Below are positions 1 to 6,276 of a stretch of DNA of 6,534 nucleotides, one piece after another; within the stretch, counting starts at the first letter, position 1, and each line of letters opens with the position of its first letter. The notes below the pieces were generated by a model, which worked only from the letters and a program-made list of their open reading frames with translations, searched no databases and was not told the origin of the DNA. Made by a program: the position numbers and the translations under genes. Origin of the DNA: an uncultured Oscillospiraceae bacterium (lineage in GTDB: Bacteria > Bacillota > Clostridia > Oscillospirales > Oscillospiraceae); NCBI GenBank assembly GCA_910583885.1, contig CAJUAC010000106.1, positions 1 to 6,534 on the forward strand, written 5' to 3'.

Positions 1-62
1 TTGCGTTAATAGTGGTAAGGAACTCACGCAAGGAGACTGTTGGCTGACAATTCGTAGTGCAA

Positions 63-116
63 AAGCGCAAGATGGGTTATGGATTTATAAATTATCCACA
101 GCCCATCTTTGTGCTT
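63..116. repeat. Long imperfect stem-loop
   Basis: An inverted repeat is directly visible. GATGGGTTATGGAT (71-84) faces ATCCACAGCCCATC (94-107), giving a 14-bp stem with one mismatch and one G-T wobble around a 9-base AT-rich loop. The stem continues outward through AA/TT, and then, after one bulged base, AAGCGC/GTGCTT. Read on the minus strand it is followed by GCGCTTTT, so it could act as a weak terminator in that direction; on the plus strand no T-run follows. Other possibilities are a protein-binding palindrome or the end structure of a mobile element. No transposase is in the window to support the last option. Confidence 0.6.
92..100 (+). promoter_or_regulatory. Perfect DnaA-box 9-mer (possibly chance)
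   Basis: TTATCCACA matches the strong consensus DnaA box exactly. It lies in the right arm and loop edge of the stem-loop at 63-116, beside an AT-rich stretch. A single exact 9-mer on either strand is expected by chance in about one window in twenty of this size. No dnaA, dnaN or cluster of further boxes is visible, so this does not show an origin. It could be an isolated titration or regulatory site, or coincidence. Confidence 0.25.
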
Positions 117-213
117 ATTAGAAGTTTACCAAGCAAGTGTGTGCCATCGGTCCCGTCTGCCTGGCTCTCTGCGCCGCGCGGTGGCTGGAATATAGTGGAT
201 TCAGAGTACGAAT

Positions 214-249
214 AGCCGCCGTATCACGTTTCTCCGTGATACGGCGGCT
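214..249. terminator. Perfect 15-bp hairpin, probable operon terminator
   Basis: Bases 214-228 (AGCCGCCGTATCACG) pair perfectly with 235-249 around a 6-base loop, giving a very stable GC-rich stem. It lies about 110 bases beyond the stop codon of the minus-strand surface-protein gene and is the best terminator candidate for that operon. The trailing T-run is poor on both strands: TTTGAG follows on the plus strand and TATTCG on the minus strand. It may therefore be a bidirectional or weak intrinsic terminator, or an RNA 3'-end stabilising structure. No other good hairpin was found between it and the stop codon. Confidence 0.6.
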
Positions 250-357
250 TTGAGTCTATAGCGGCAGAATATGGTCCAGGCCGGTACTGCGCCCCTGCTC
301 TTTTTGCCGGGATTCGATTTGCCGGATGAAATAAGTCTATCCAGCGAGCGGGGCATT
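250..357. other. Probable 3' untranslated region of the operon
   Basis: This is the stretch between the surface-protein stop codon and the hairpin at 214-249. A plus-strand open frame starts here (271) and runs antisense into the gene, but it has no ribosome binding site and no recognisable product. The only pairing seen on the minus strand, GCCCCGCTC with GAGCAGGGGC, spans a large loop and is not terminator-like. Confidence 0.4.
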
Positions 358-3300
358 TTATTTCGATGCTGGCTCCTCTTTTCCTTTCTGAGCCTTGGCG
401 GCCTTTCTCTTGTGTTTGCCGGCAATCAGCACGAGTGCTGCCAAGGCAGCCAAACCGCCCACGACAGCGGGGATCAGCCACAGGGCGCTCCGAGTAGATT
501 GGATACAGAAAGTGCCCTGGGTTCCGGTCATGGTCAGCAATAGATACTGTCCGTTTTGGACGGCTTCCACCTGTTGCCACTGGCCGTTCTGATACTGCCA
601 GACATGGGTACCGCTGTCAGGGCTTAACAGCCGCAAAGGAACGGAATCCTCTGGCTCCGCTCCAGCGAGAACGACGTCCCACACGACGGCCTGCTCCCCC
701 GCCTCCTGGGGCGGAACCTGGACGCTGTCTGTCACATGGAGAACGGCGTCCCCGGTAAACTGTCCCTCCGCCAGGGCCAGGGCCAGCTTTCCGGACAGCT
801 CCCGGCTGGCCACCACAGTAACCCAAGGGGTATAGACCGCGTTCACGGTCAGGTCGGAGCGCAGGCCGGAGACATCAAACTCCGGCCAGACGCCGTAATT
901 GCCCTCCAGCTCTGGCACAGGGGGCAGGTCGAGCCTGGACAGGTCCTCCCCGTAGAGGAAGGGAATCTGCGCCACCGTTTTTTCCTCCGCCACCAGAGTC
1001 AGCGTAAAGGCGGTGAACTCTGGCGGAATATCGGGCAGCTGGCTCAGCGCGTTAAAGGGGATGGGCTCGGCCCGCCCCGCGTAGCTGACGCCGTCCACCC
1101 CGGCGGTGCCGGTGTCTACAAAGAGATTGCCGGACAGCGCCCCATCCGTCTCTATGCCGCCGGCAATGGCTCCCAGATACTCCGTGCCTTCCTCGATTGT
1201 GACGATGGCACGGCAGTCCCGCAGACGGCTGGCCCAGCCGGCAATGCCGCCGACGTAATTCTCTCCGGACAGGGTGCTCTTGACATGGCAGCTGCGGATG
1301 GAGGCGTCCGCATAGCCGGCCACACCCCCCACATAGTTCCCGCCGGTGCTGGCTACCGGGCCGTAATTCTGGCACTCCAAGGCAGTACCCAGGTCCATGC
1401 GCCCCGCCAGACCGCCCACGCAGTCCTTCTTGCCGGTGACGGCCCCACGATTGACGCAGTTCATCAGCACCGCCTTGGTCTCGTAGCTGCTGCCAAAGGA
1501 GAACCGGCCGGTCGTGTCGTCCTCCGGGTCCAGGTCGAATTCAATGGCCACGGCACCGGCAATGCCGCCCACGTTGCGGTCTCCCTCCACGGTTCCCAGG
1601 TTGGAGCAGTCCGCCACCTTGCCCTCCCGGGTGGCGGAGATGTCCTCATCGGAGGTGTCCTGAATGATGCCCTCCAGGCCGCCTTCAGCGGTGTCCCTGG
1701 CGTCATCCATTGCGTCCAGCAGAAGGGTGAATACCGCGTTAAACTGCCGGTTGATGGCCCGCAGGTCGGCGGTCAGGGTGCCGTTCCCGGTCTGAAGGGC
1801 GCTGTTCAGCCCGTCCATCTCCTCCAGCAGGCCGCTCATGGCATCATAAAGGCTGTCGCCGGCCTGCCGGAAGTCCTCCCCCAGGGGGGTGAACTCCGCA
1901 GGACCGTCCTCGGTGAGCGTATCCACCGCATCGCCAATGGTATCCAGCGCCCGGCGCAGCAGCCGCCCGATGACGGCGGAGGTGTCAGAGGCCTCCTCCA
2001 GTGTATCCAGGGCGTCTCCCAGCTGGCTGGACAGAGCGCCGGAGCGGCTCAGGGCCTGCTGGAGCTGAGACAGGGCATCATCCAGATCATCCCCCACTCC
2101 CCGCAGGGCGCGGAATGCCTGACGTAGCTCCTCCCGCGCCGCCAGAAGAGAGCTGACGGAGATGGAGCCGCTTCCCAAATCCAGAAAGCCTTGAAAGGCG
2201 TCCAGCGCGCGTTCCAGCCGGCTTACCGCCGTGGTCAGCCCGGAGGCGGACTGCCGCAGCTTCTCCACCGCGAGACGCAGGTCCCGCGCGGCCCGATCGC
2301 CGGTGTCCACCGCGCCGCCCAGAGAATCCAAAGCGTCCCCCAGCTGGCGGGACAGGCGCTCCAGCCGCCCGCCCACGTCGGACAGATCGTCCAGGGCGGG
2401 AGAAATTTTGTCCAGCGCGCCGGTGATGTCGGCGGTCAGGGTGTTGATGGTGCCGATGTTCTCGTCGGTAAAATCGGAAACCCGGTCCAGCAGCTCCTTG
2501 GTGCTGTCCTTGGCGCTGCCGGCGTAGTCTCCCATGGCGCTGAGCTGGGCGGAGACGCTGTCTCCGGTGCGCTCCGCGTCGTCCAGCGCGCGGTTAATCA
2601 GGTTTTCCAGGGTGTTCAGCTCCTGGCGCAGCTGCTCCAGCGTGTCCCGGCCAGGGTCCACAAGCACATAGGGCTCCGCCTGGCCCACAATGCCGCCCAC
2701 GTCCTTCCGTCCGTAGACGGTGCCGCTGTTGGTACAGCCGGACAGATAGCCGTCCTGCCGCCCGGCGATGCCGCCGGTGTTGTACCCCACATGGGGGTAG
2801 CCCACCGTGCCGCGATTGACGCAGCTCTGCACCACGCCGCTGGAATAGCCCACGATGCCACCGGTATCAAAGCAGCCGTCCAGCAGGTGGTAGGTTTCGT
2901 CGTCCGCCGCGGCCTGCTCCTCCAGGATGGCAGCCGCATCCGCGTCCATCAGGTCCACATTGGTTTCCTTCCGGGTCAGATTCACTCCGGCGCTGCTTTC
3001 ACATTTGAGCAGCAACCCCAAATTCCGGCCCGCAATGCCGCCGGTGATATTCTTGCCGCTGACAGAACCGGAGACGGAACAACCGGTAATCTCACCGGTG
3101 ATGCTGTTGTATCCGGCGATGCCGCCCACGGTGGCATCCCCCTGAACCACGCCGTGAAAGGCACAGCTTTGCAGGGTTCCTGCGTTGTTGCCCACGATGC
3201 CTCCCACGGTGGAGCGGGTACCCCCGGGGGCCACCGTACCCTTGACGGTCAAGTCCCGTACCAGCCCGCCGGGCTGGATATAGCGGAACAACCCCAGGGT

Positions 3301-3597
3301 GGAACCGGCGGAGGTGAGACACAGCCCGGAGATGGTGTGTCCCTGGCCTAAAAAGGTGCCGCCGAAGGTGGGAATGGGGGTGAAATCCACCCCGCTCAGG
3401 TCCAGGTCGGCGGTGAGGGTAACAGTCTTGCCCTGGGACCAGGTGTCCAGAGCGCAGTTTTTCCCGAAACGCTGGAGGTCCGCTACGTTGGAGATGGTGA
3501 CAGTGCTTTCCTCCGTGGCCCAGGCGGGCAGGACCAGCGAGGTCAGAATCCAGACCGCCAGAAGGATGGGGAACAGCCGGTCGACACGTTTACGCAT
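358..3597 (-). CDS. Exported GLUG-repeat protein with central helical domain and C-terminal anchor
   Basis: This encodes a 1079-residue surface protein. The ATG at 3597 is chosen because it has AAAGGGGG 9 bases upstream and opens directly into a signal peptide (residues 1-27, hydrophobic core, AWA|TEE cleavage site); the frame is open further upstream, but without these features. Residues 32-125 resemble the usual lead-in to GLUG proteins (LTADLDLSG, GQGHTISGL, LGLF). GLUG-like [VT]GGI[AV]G motifs start at 131, 157, 185, 245, 274 and 300. After a helical insert they resume at 676, 727, 756 and 781, with a degenerate LGAIAG at 808. Residues 316-648 are Leu/Asp/Ala-rich, nearly proline-free and cysteine-free, and look like long helices or coiled coil. 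Residues 860-1034 are beta-rich, with a GVWPEF...VNAVY piece resembling InlB-type B repeats. A membrane segment (1037-1060) and a Lys-rich cytoplasmic tail follow; there is no LPXTG. The start overlaps the MMPL stop by 8 bp, suggesting translational coupling and a joint role in envelope export. GLUG repeats are known in bacterial surface proteins, but the specific function here is unknown. Confidence 0.93.
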   Translation of the reverse strand: MRKRVDRLFPILLAVWILTSLVLPAWATEESTVTISNVADLQRFGKNCALDTWSQGKTVTLTADLDLSGVDFTPIPTFGGTFLGQGHTISGLCLTSAGSTLGLFRYIQPGGLVRDLTVKGTVAPGGTRSTVGGIVGNNAGTLQSCAFHGVVQGDATVGGIAGYNSITGEITGCSVSGSVSGKNITGGIAGRNLGLLLKCESSAGVNLTRKETNVDLMDADAAAILEEQAAADDETYHLLDGCFDTGGIVGYSSGVVQSCVNRGTVGYPHVGYNTGGIAGRQDGYLSGCTNSGTVYGRKDVGGIVGQAEPYVLVDPGRDTLEQLRQELNTLENLINRALDDAERTGDSVSAQLSAMGDYAGSAKDSTKELLDRVSDFTDENIGTINTLTADITGALDKISPALDDLSDVGGRLERLSRQLGDALDSLGGAVDTGDRAARDLRLAVEKLRQSASGLTTAVSRLERALDAFQGFLDLGSGSISVSSLLAAREELRQAFRALRGVGDDLDDALSQLQQALSRSGALSSQLGDALDTLEEASDTSAVIGRLLRRALDTIGDAVDTLTEDGPAEFTPLGEDFRQAGDSLYDAMSGLLEEMDGLNSALQTGNGTLTADLRAINRQFNAVFTLLLDAMDDARDTAEGGLEGIIQDTSDEDISATREGKVADCSNLGTVEGDRNVGGIAGAVAIEFDLDPEDDTTGRFSFGSSYETKAVLMNCVNRGAVTGKKDCVGGLAGRMDLGTALECQNYGPVASTGGNYVGGVAGYADASIRSCHVKSTLSGENYVGGIAGWASRLRDCRAIVTIEEGTEYLGAIAGGIETDGALSGNLFVDTGTAGVDGVSYAGRAEPIPFNALSQLPDIPPEFTAFTLTLVAEEKTVAQIPFLYGEDLSRLDLPPVPELEGNYGVWPEFDVSGLRSDLTVNAVYTPWVTVVASRELSGKLALALAEGQFTGDAVLHVTDSVQVPPQEAGEQAVVWDVVLAGAEPEDSVPLRLLSPDSGTHVWQYQNGQWQQVEAVQNGQYLLLTMTGTQGTFCIQSTRSALWLIPAVVGGLAALAALVLIAGKHKRKAAKAQKGKEEPASK

Positions 3598-6073
3598 GAG
3601 AATCCGCCCCCTTTCCCGCAGGGATTGCCGCTGGTTGGGGCGGCTCCTCCGGCCGGACAGCCCCCGTTGCCACCGCCGCATTGATGCTGCCATGGAGGAT
3701 GCCGCTGAAATCGGCGTCCACCATGCCGGAGATGTATCCCCGGACGTGGCCGTCCACCAGCAGACTGCCGGTGTGGGTCTGGACGGGATGCCGGGTCTTC
3801 AGGGTAAAGGCAGTCTTTTCAATGATGGTGTCGCCCAGCAGCAGAATCTGGGGAAGGATACCCATCACCAGGAAGATGGAGATTAACGTGCCCCGGCCCA
3901 GACACACGCCGATGGAGGCGATGGAGGCTGTGGTGGACAGCAGGCCGATGGCCACGCCGGCGGAGGCCAAAATAGTGCCTGAGGTAATAATGGTGGGGAA
4001 AGCCTCATTCAGCGACTCGATAACCGCATCCTTGAGGGACATGGTCTGTTTCAGCTCCACATAGCGGTTGGCGATGACAATGGCGTAGTCAATATTTGCG
4101 CCCATCTGGATGGAGCTGACCACCAGATAGCTGAGGAAGAACAGGGGTTCCTTCTGTAAGTAAGGGAAGGAGAAGTTGATCCAGACACTGCCCTGGATGA
4201 CCAGGATCAACAGCACCGGAAGCCCGGCGGATTTGAAGGTAAACACCAGCACCAGAATGACGAATACGATGGTCAAAATGCTGATGAGCATGTTGTCGTT
4301 GCCGAAGGAGGCGGACAGGTCAAAATCGCTGGTGGAGTTGCCCACCAGGAGGGAATTTTCCGGGTAGTAACGGCCCACAATTTCATGCAGAGTGTCCAGA
4401 AAAGTGAAGGTCTCCTCCCCCTCCTCGGGCAGGTTGAGCTGTAAGACCAGACGGCTGTAGTTCTCCCCCTTCAATTGCAGCTGGGCGTCGGTCAGCTGGA
4501 CGTGGAGGTCCTCAATGGTCTCAGTCATGTCCGCGTCCAGAGAGATGTAGCCCTCGTCCATCATGTCATAGACATACAGGAACATATCAATCAAGGGTAC
4601 GCCGTAGCTGTCCAGGCCGGAAACTACCTGTCCGTAGTCCTCCTGGTCCACGGCGTAGGCGGAGTAGAGCAGCCGGGCCACCTCAATATCCAGATCGGTC
4701 AGCTCGGCAAACTGCCGGGGTGTCAGCCGGTCTGTGAGGACATAGCCGTCCATGGCATCCACATTGGCCAGGCCCAGCACCGTGTCCGTCTCGGGCATAC
4801 GATCCAGTTCCCGGAGCAGCCGGCCCTCCTGCTCATAGTCCCCCTTGGGCACGATAACCGCCAGGGTGTTCACCCGGCCAAAGGTTTCGTTCACCCGCTG
4901 CTGGGCAATCTGGGCGTCGCTCTGGCGGAAGGTGGTCAGCTCGGTCTGCCCGTAGGCGTAGGGGCAGCGGTTGGCGAACACAAAACCGCCAATCAGAAGC
5001 ACCACAAACAGGGGCGGCATGACAAAACGGGTTTTCACCGCCAGCCGGCCCCAGGCGGTGATTTTGGGCACAAAATTCCGGTGGTGGGTGCGGTCGATCA
5101 AACTGCTGAAGCTGAGCAGCAGCCCGGGCATCAGGGTAAACACGGCCAGCAGGCTGAGCACAATGGACTTCATCAGCACCAGGCCCAAATCCTGACCAAT
5201 CCCGAACTGCATGAAGCACATGGCCCCCAGGCCGGACAGGGTGGTCATGGAGGAGCCGGCAATCTCCGGAATGGCCTTGCTCAGGGCGGCCACCACCGCC
5301 TCCCGGGCCTCCAGCTGCTCCCGCTCCTCGGTGTACCGGTGGCAGAGGATGATGGCGTAGTCAATGGCCAGGGCCAGCTGGAGGACCACCGCCACCGAGT
5401 TGGAGACAAAGGATATTTCGCCAAAGATAAAGTTGGTGCCCTTGTTCATCAGTGCCGCCATGCCAAAGGTCATAAGTAGCACCGGGATCTCCATATAGGT
5501 GTGGGAGGTGAACAGCAGCACCACCAGGATGATGACCACGGCAATCACCATGACCACCTGCATCTCGGCGTTCAGACTTTCAGAGGCGGAGTCGCCGGTG
5601 TCGCCGGTGATATAGACGTCATACCCGTCCAGAAGGGCTTTGACACCATCCAATCCCTCCAGACTCACCGGGTCAGTGGCGGTCCCGTCGTAGGTGATGG
5701 AAAACAGGGCGGAGCCGTTGGTGTAGTGGTCCCTGGAACCGTTGAACTCCACCGATTTTACACCTTCCATCATCTCTATCTGCTCCGCCAAGCTCTCCGC
5801 CTGACGGTAGGAGATATTGTCCACCATAATGCGGCTGGTGCCAAAGGTGACAAACTCCGCCTCCATCACGGTCAACCCTTGCCGGGTCTCGGTGGTGTCA
5901 GACAAGTAGCTGGTCAGATCGTCGTTCACCGCCACCCAGCCGCTGGAAAAGACGCAGAAAATAGCTGCTCCGATGTACAACAGGTAAAAGGCTTTGCGTT
6001 TGTCCACAATAAAAGCCGCAATCCGTTCCATCGGGCTTTGCTTTTCCGAAACTTCTACTGTGTGCCTGCTCAA
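3590..6073 (-). CDS. MMPL/RND-superfamily transporter with tetrapeptide-repeat tail
   Basis: This encodes an 827-residue membrane transporter of the MMPL family, part of the RND superfamily. Family members export lipids, hydrophobic compounds or drugs using the proton gradient. Twelve likely membrane segments are seen: about 29-49, then five between 172 and 322, 351-368, and five between 596 and 746. Two extracellular domains lie at about 50-171 and 369-595. The halves carry the matching motifs AIDYAII (D238, Y239) and NIDYAIV (D662, Y663) in TM4 and TM10. These correspond to the Asp-Tyr proton-relay pairs known from mycobacterial MmpL3, so the pump looks functional. The duplicated RND layout is complete and its length is normal for a compact Gram-positive MMPL. 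The cytoplasmic C-terminus (about 757-827) carries a run of [VILF]-x-[GA]-x repeats at 773-804. The TTG start at 6073 is preferred because AAAGGAG lies 8 bases before it; an in-frame TTG at 6091 overlaps that site, and the ATG at 6031 has no ribosome site. It is the first gene of a two-gene operon and overlaps the GLUG protein gene. The substrate is unknown. Confidence 0.95.
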   Translation of the reverse strand: MSRHTVEVSEKQSPMERIAAFIVDKRKAFYLLYIGAAIFCVFSSGWVAVNDDLTSYLSDTTETRQGLTVMEAEFVTFGTSRIMVDNISYRQAESLAEQIEMMEGVKSVEFNGSRDHYTNGSALFSITYDGTATDPVSLEGLDGVKALLDGYDVYITGDTGDSASESLNAEMQVVMVIAVVIILVVLLFTSHTYMEIPVLLMTFGMAALMNKGTNFIFGEISFVSNSVAVVLQLALAIDYAIILCHRYTEEREQLEAREAVVAALSKAIPEIAGSSMTTLSGLGAMCFMQFGIGQDLGLVLMKSIVLSLLAVFTLMPGLLLSFSSLIDRTHHRNFVPKITAWGRLAVKTRFVMPPLFVVLLIGGFVFANRCPYAYGQTELTTFRQSDAQIAQQRVNETFGRVNTLAVIVPKGDYEQEGRLLRELDRMPETDTVLGLANVDAMDGYVLTDRLTPRQFAELTDLDIEVARLLYSAYAVDQEDYGQVVSGLDSYGVPLIDMFLYVYDMMDEGYISLDADMTETIEDLHVQLTDAQLQLKGENYSRLVLQLNLPEEGEETFTFLDTLHEIVGRYYPENSLLVGNSTSDFDLSASFGNDNMLISILTIVFVILVLVFTFKSAGLPVLLILVIQGSVWINFSFPYLQKEPLFFLSYLVVSSIQMGANIDYAIVIANRYVELKQTMSLKDAVIESLNEAFPTIITSGTILASAGVAIGLLSTTASIASIGVCLGRGTLISIFLVMGILPQILLLGDTIIEKTAFTLKTRHPVQTHTGSLLVDGHVRGYISGMVDADFSGILHGSINAAVATGAVRPEEPPQPAAIPAGKGADSHA
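3607..3613 (-). promoter_or_regulatory. Ribosome binding site of the GLUG protein gene
   Basis: AAGGGGG on the minus strand lies 9 bases before the ATG at 3597, inside the last codons of the transporter gene. It sets the start at the signal peptide and excludes the upstream Met codons at 3693 and 3681, which would place an Arg-rich 28- to 32-residue stretch before the signal peptide. Confidence 0.75.
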
Positions 6074-6081
6074 CCTGAACG

Positions 6082-6088
6082 CTCCTTT
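6082..6088 (-). promoter_or_regulatory. Ribosome binding site fixing a TTG start
   Basis: AAAGGAG on the minus strand, 8 bases before the TTG at 6073, is a near-ideal Shine-Dalgarno. It supports a TTG start that begins MSRHTVEV. The longer frame that opens with TTG at 6091 would have its start codon abutting this same site and no separate one upstream. Confidence 0.8.
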
Positions 6089-6193
6089 CAAACTCTATGA
6101 TAGACAATGATACTCTGTTTTTCTTGGAAATGCAAGTGGTCAACAGAAAGATAATGTTGTCACTTCCATCGTCCCCTTTTTGCATTGAATTAT

Positions 6194-6206
6194 ATGTATT
6201 ATACAT
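6194..6206. promoter_or_regulatory. Palindrome over the operon -10 box (candidate operator)
   Basis: ATGTAT-T-ATACAT is a perfect inverted repeat with a one-base centre. It fully encloses the -10 box of the minus-strand operon. Its position in the gap shared with a divergent XRE-type regulator makes it a natural operator for that regulator. The binding protein is inferred from proximity only. The AT-rich context raises the chance of a coincidental palindrome. Confidence 0.5.
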
Positions 6207-6226
6207 GATTGAATAAGTAAAATCAA
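6198..6226 (-). promoter_or_regulatory. Sigma-A type promoter of the MMPL-GLUG operon
   Basis: Reading the minus strand, TTGATT (6226-6221) is followed after exactly 17 bases by a perfect TATAAT (6203-6198). The expected transcript start is near 6191, leaving a leader of about 118 bases before the TTG at 6073. The -10 box lies inside the 13-bp palindrome at 6194-6206, so a protein bound there would block this promoter. A weaker alternative, TTGCAT-17-TATCAT, lies closer to the gene on the same strand. Confidence 0.75.
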
Positions 6227-6245
6227 TACATAGAAATATATGTAT
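6226..6245. promoter_or_regulatory. Second inverted repeat with the same half-sites (candidate operator)
   Basis: ATACATA (6226-6232) and TATGTAT (6239-6245) form a perfect 7-bp inverted repeat with a 6-base spacer. The half-sites are the same ATACAT/ATGTAT words as in the palindrome at 6194-6206, but in the opposite order and with wider spacing. The repeat touches the operon -35 box and lies about 32 bases before the regulator's TTG start, where autoregulation would be expected. No convincing plus-strand promoter could be placed. The closest match, TTGAAT (6209-6214), 16 bases, TAGAAA (6231-6236), is weak. Confidence 0.45.
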
Positions 6246-6261
6246 GATACGTTCCTTGAAA

Positions 6262-6268
6262 AAGGTGG
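6262..6268 (+). promoter_or_regulatory. Ribosome binding site of the XRE regulator
   Basis: AAGGTGG, 8 bases before the TTG at 6277, decides the start. An in-frame ATG at 6244 has no Shine-Dalgarno, would add 11 residues ahead of the domain, and would begin inside the second inverted repeat. The in-frame ATG at 6289 is too far from the site (20 bases). Confidence 0.7.
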
Positions 6269-6276
6269 GACTGACA

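Larger units (their letters stand above)
1..213. other. Region without an identifiable gene
   Basis: No gene can be established here. One plus-strand frame is open from the left edge (codons from base 2) to a TAG at 119-121, 39 codons, ending in residues LSTAHLCAY. It could be the tail of a gene entering from the left, but a frame this long stays open by chance fairly often and I recognise no family. A 47-codon frame from an ATG at 72 to a TAG at 213 has no Shine-Dalgarno and is probably spurious. I looked for tRNA-like T-arm signatures and found none. The stem-loop at 63-116 is listed separately. Bases 122-213 show nothing else apart from a short GC-rich patch near 170-185. Confidence 0.5.

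Noticed and set aside
1..31. Short inverted repeat TTGCGT/ACGCAA (1-6 and 26-31)
   Set aside because: Six bases with a 19-base gap is expected by chance; no insertion-sequence genes or target duplication are visible.
736..2127. 463-codon plus-strand open frame
   Set aside because: It lies fully antisense to the GLUG protein gene, has Gly/Gln/His/Val-rich sequence with no domain, and is explained by high GC and biased codon use on the opposite strand.
1159..3207. Repeated GC-rich words such as ccggcaatgccgcc, considered as a DNA repeat array or CRISPR
   Set aside because: They encode the GGIAG core of the GLUG motifs, are unevenly spaced and stay in frame with the protein.
2191..3351. 386-codon plus-strand open frame
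   Set aside because: Antisense to the GLUG and helical region; its pseudo-repetitive Ala/Gly/His composition mirrors the repeats on the true strand.
3598..3693. 32-residue N-terminal extension of the GLUG protein
   Set aside because: It would put an Arg-rich stretch ahead of a clear signal peptide and lies inside the transporter's 3' end; the ATG at 3597 has its own ribosome binding site.
4475..5479. 334-codon plus-strand open frame
   Set aside because: Antisense to the transporter's conserved membrane segments; Gln/His/Gly-rich with no recognisable fold.
5898..6206. 102-codon minus-strand open frame starting MYNTYNSMQ
   Set aside because: Its start overlaps the -10 box of the operon promoter, and most of it runs out of frame through the transporter's N-terminal codons; no ribosome site or family resemblance.
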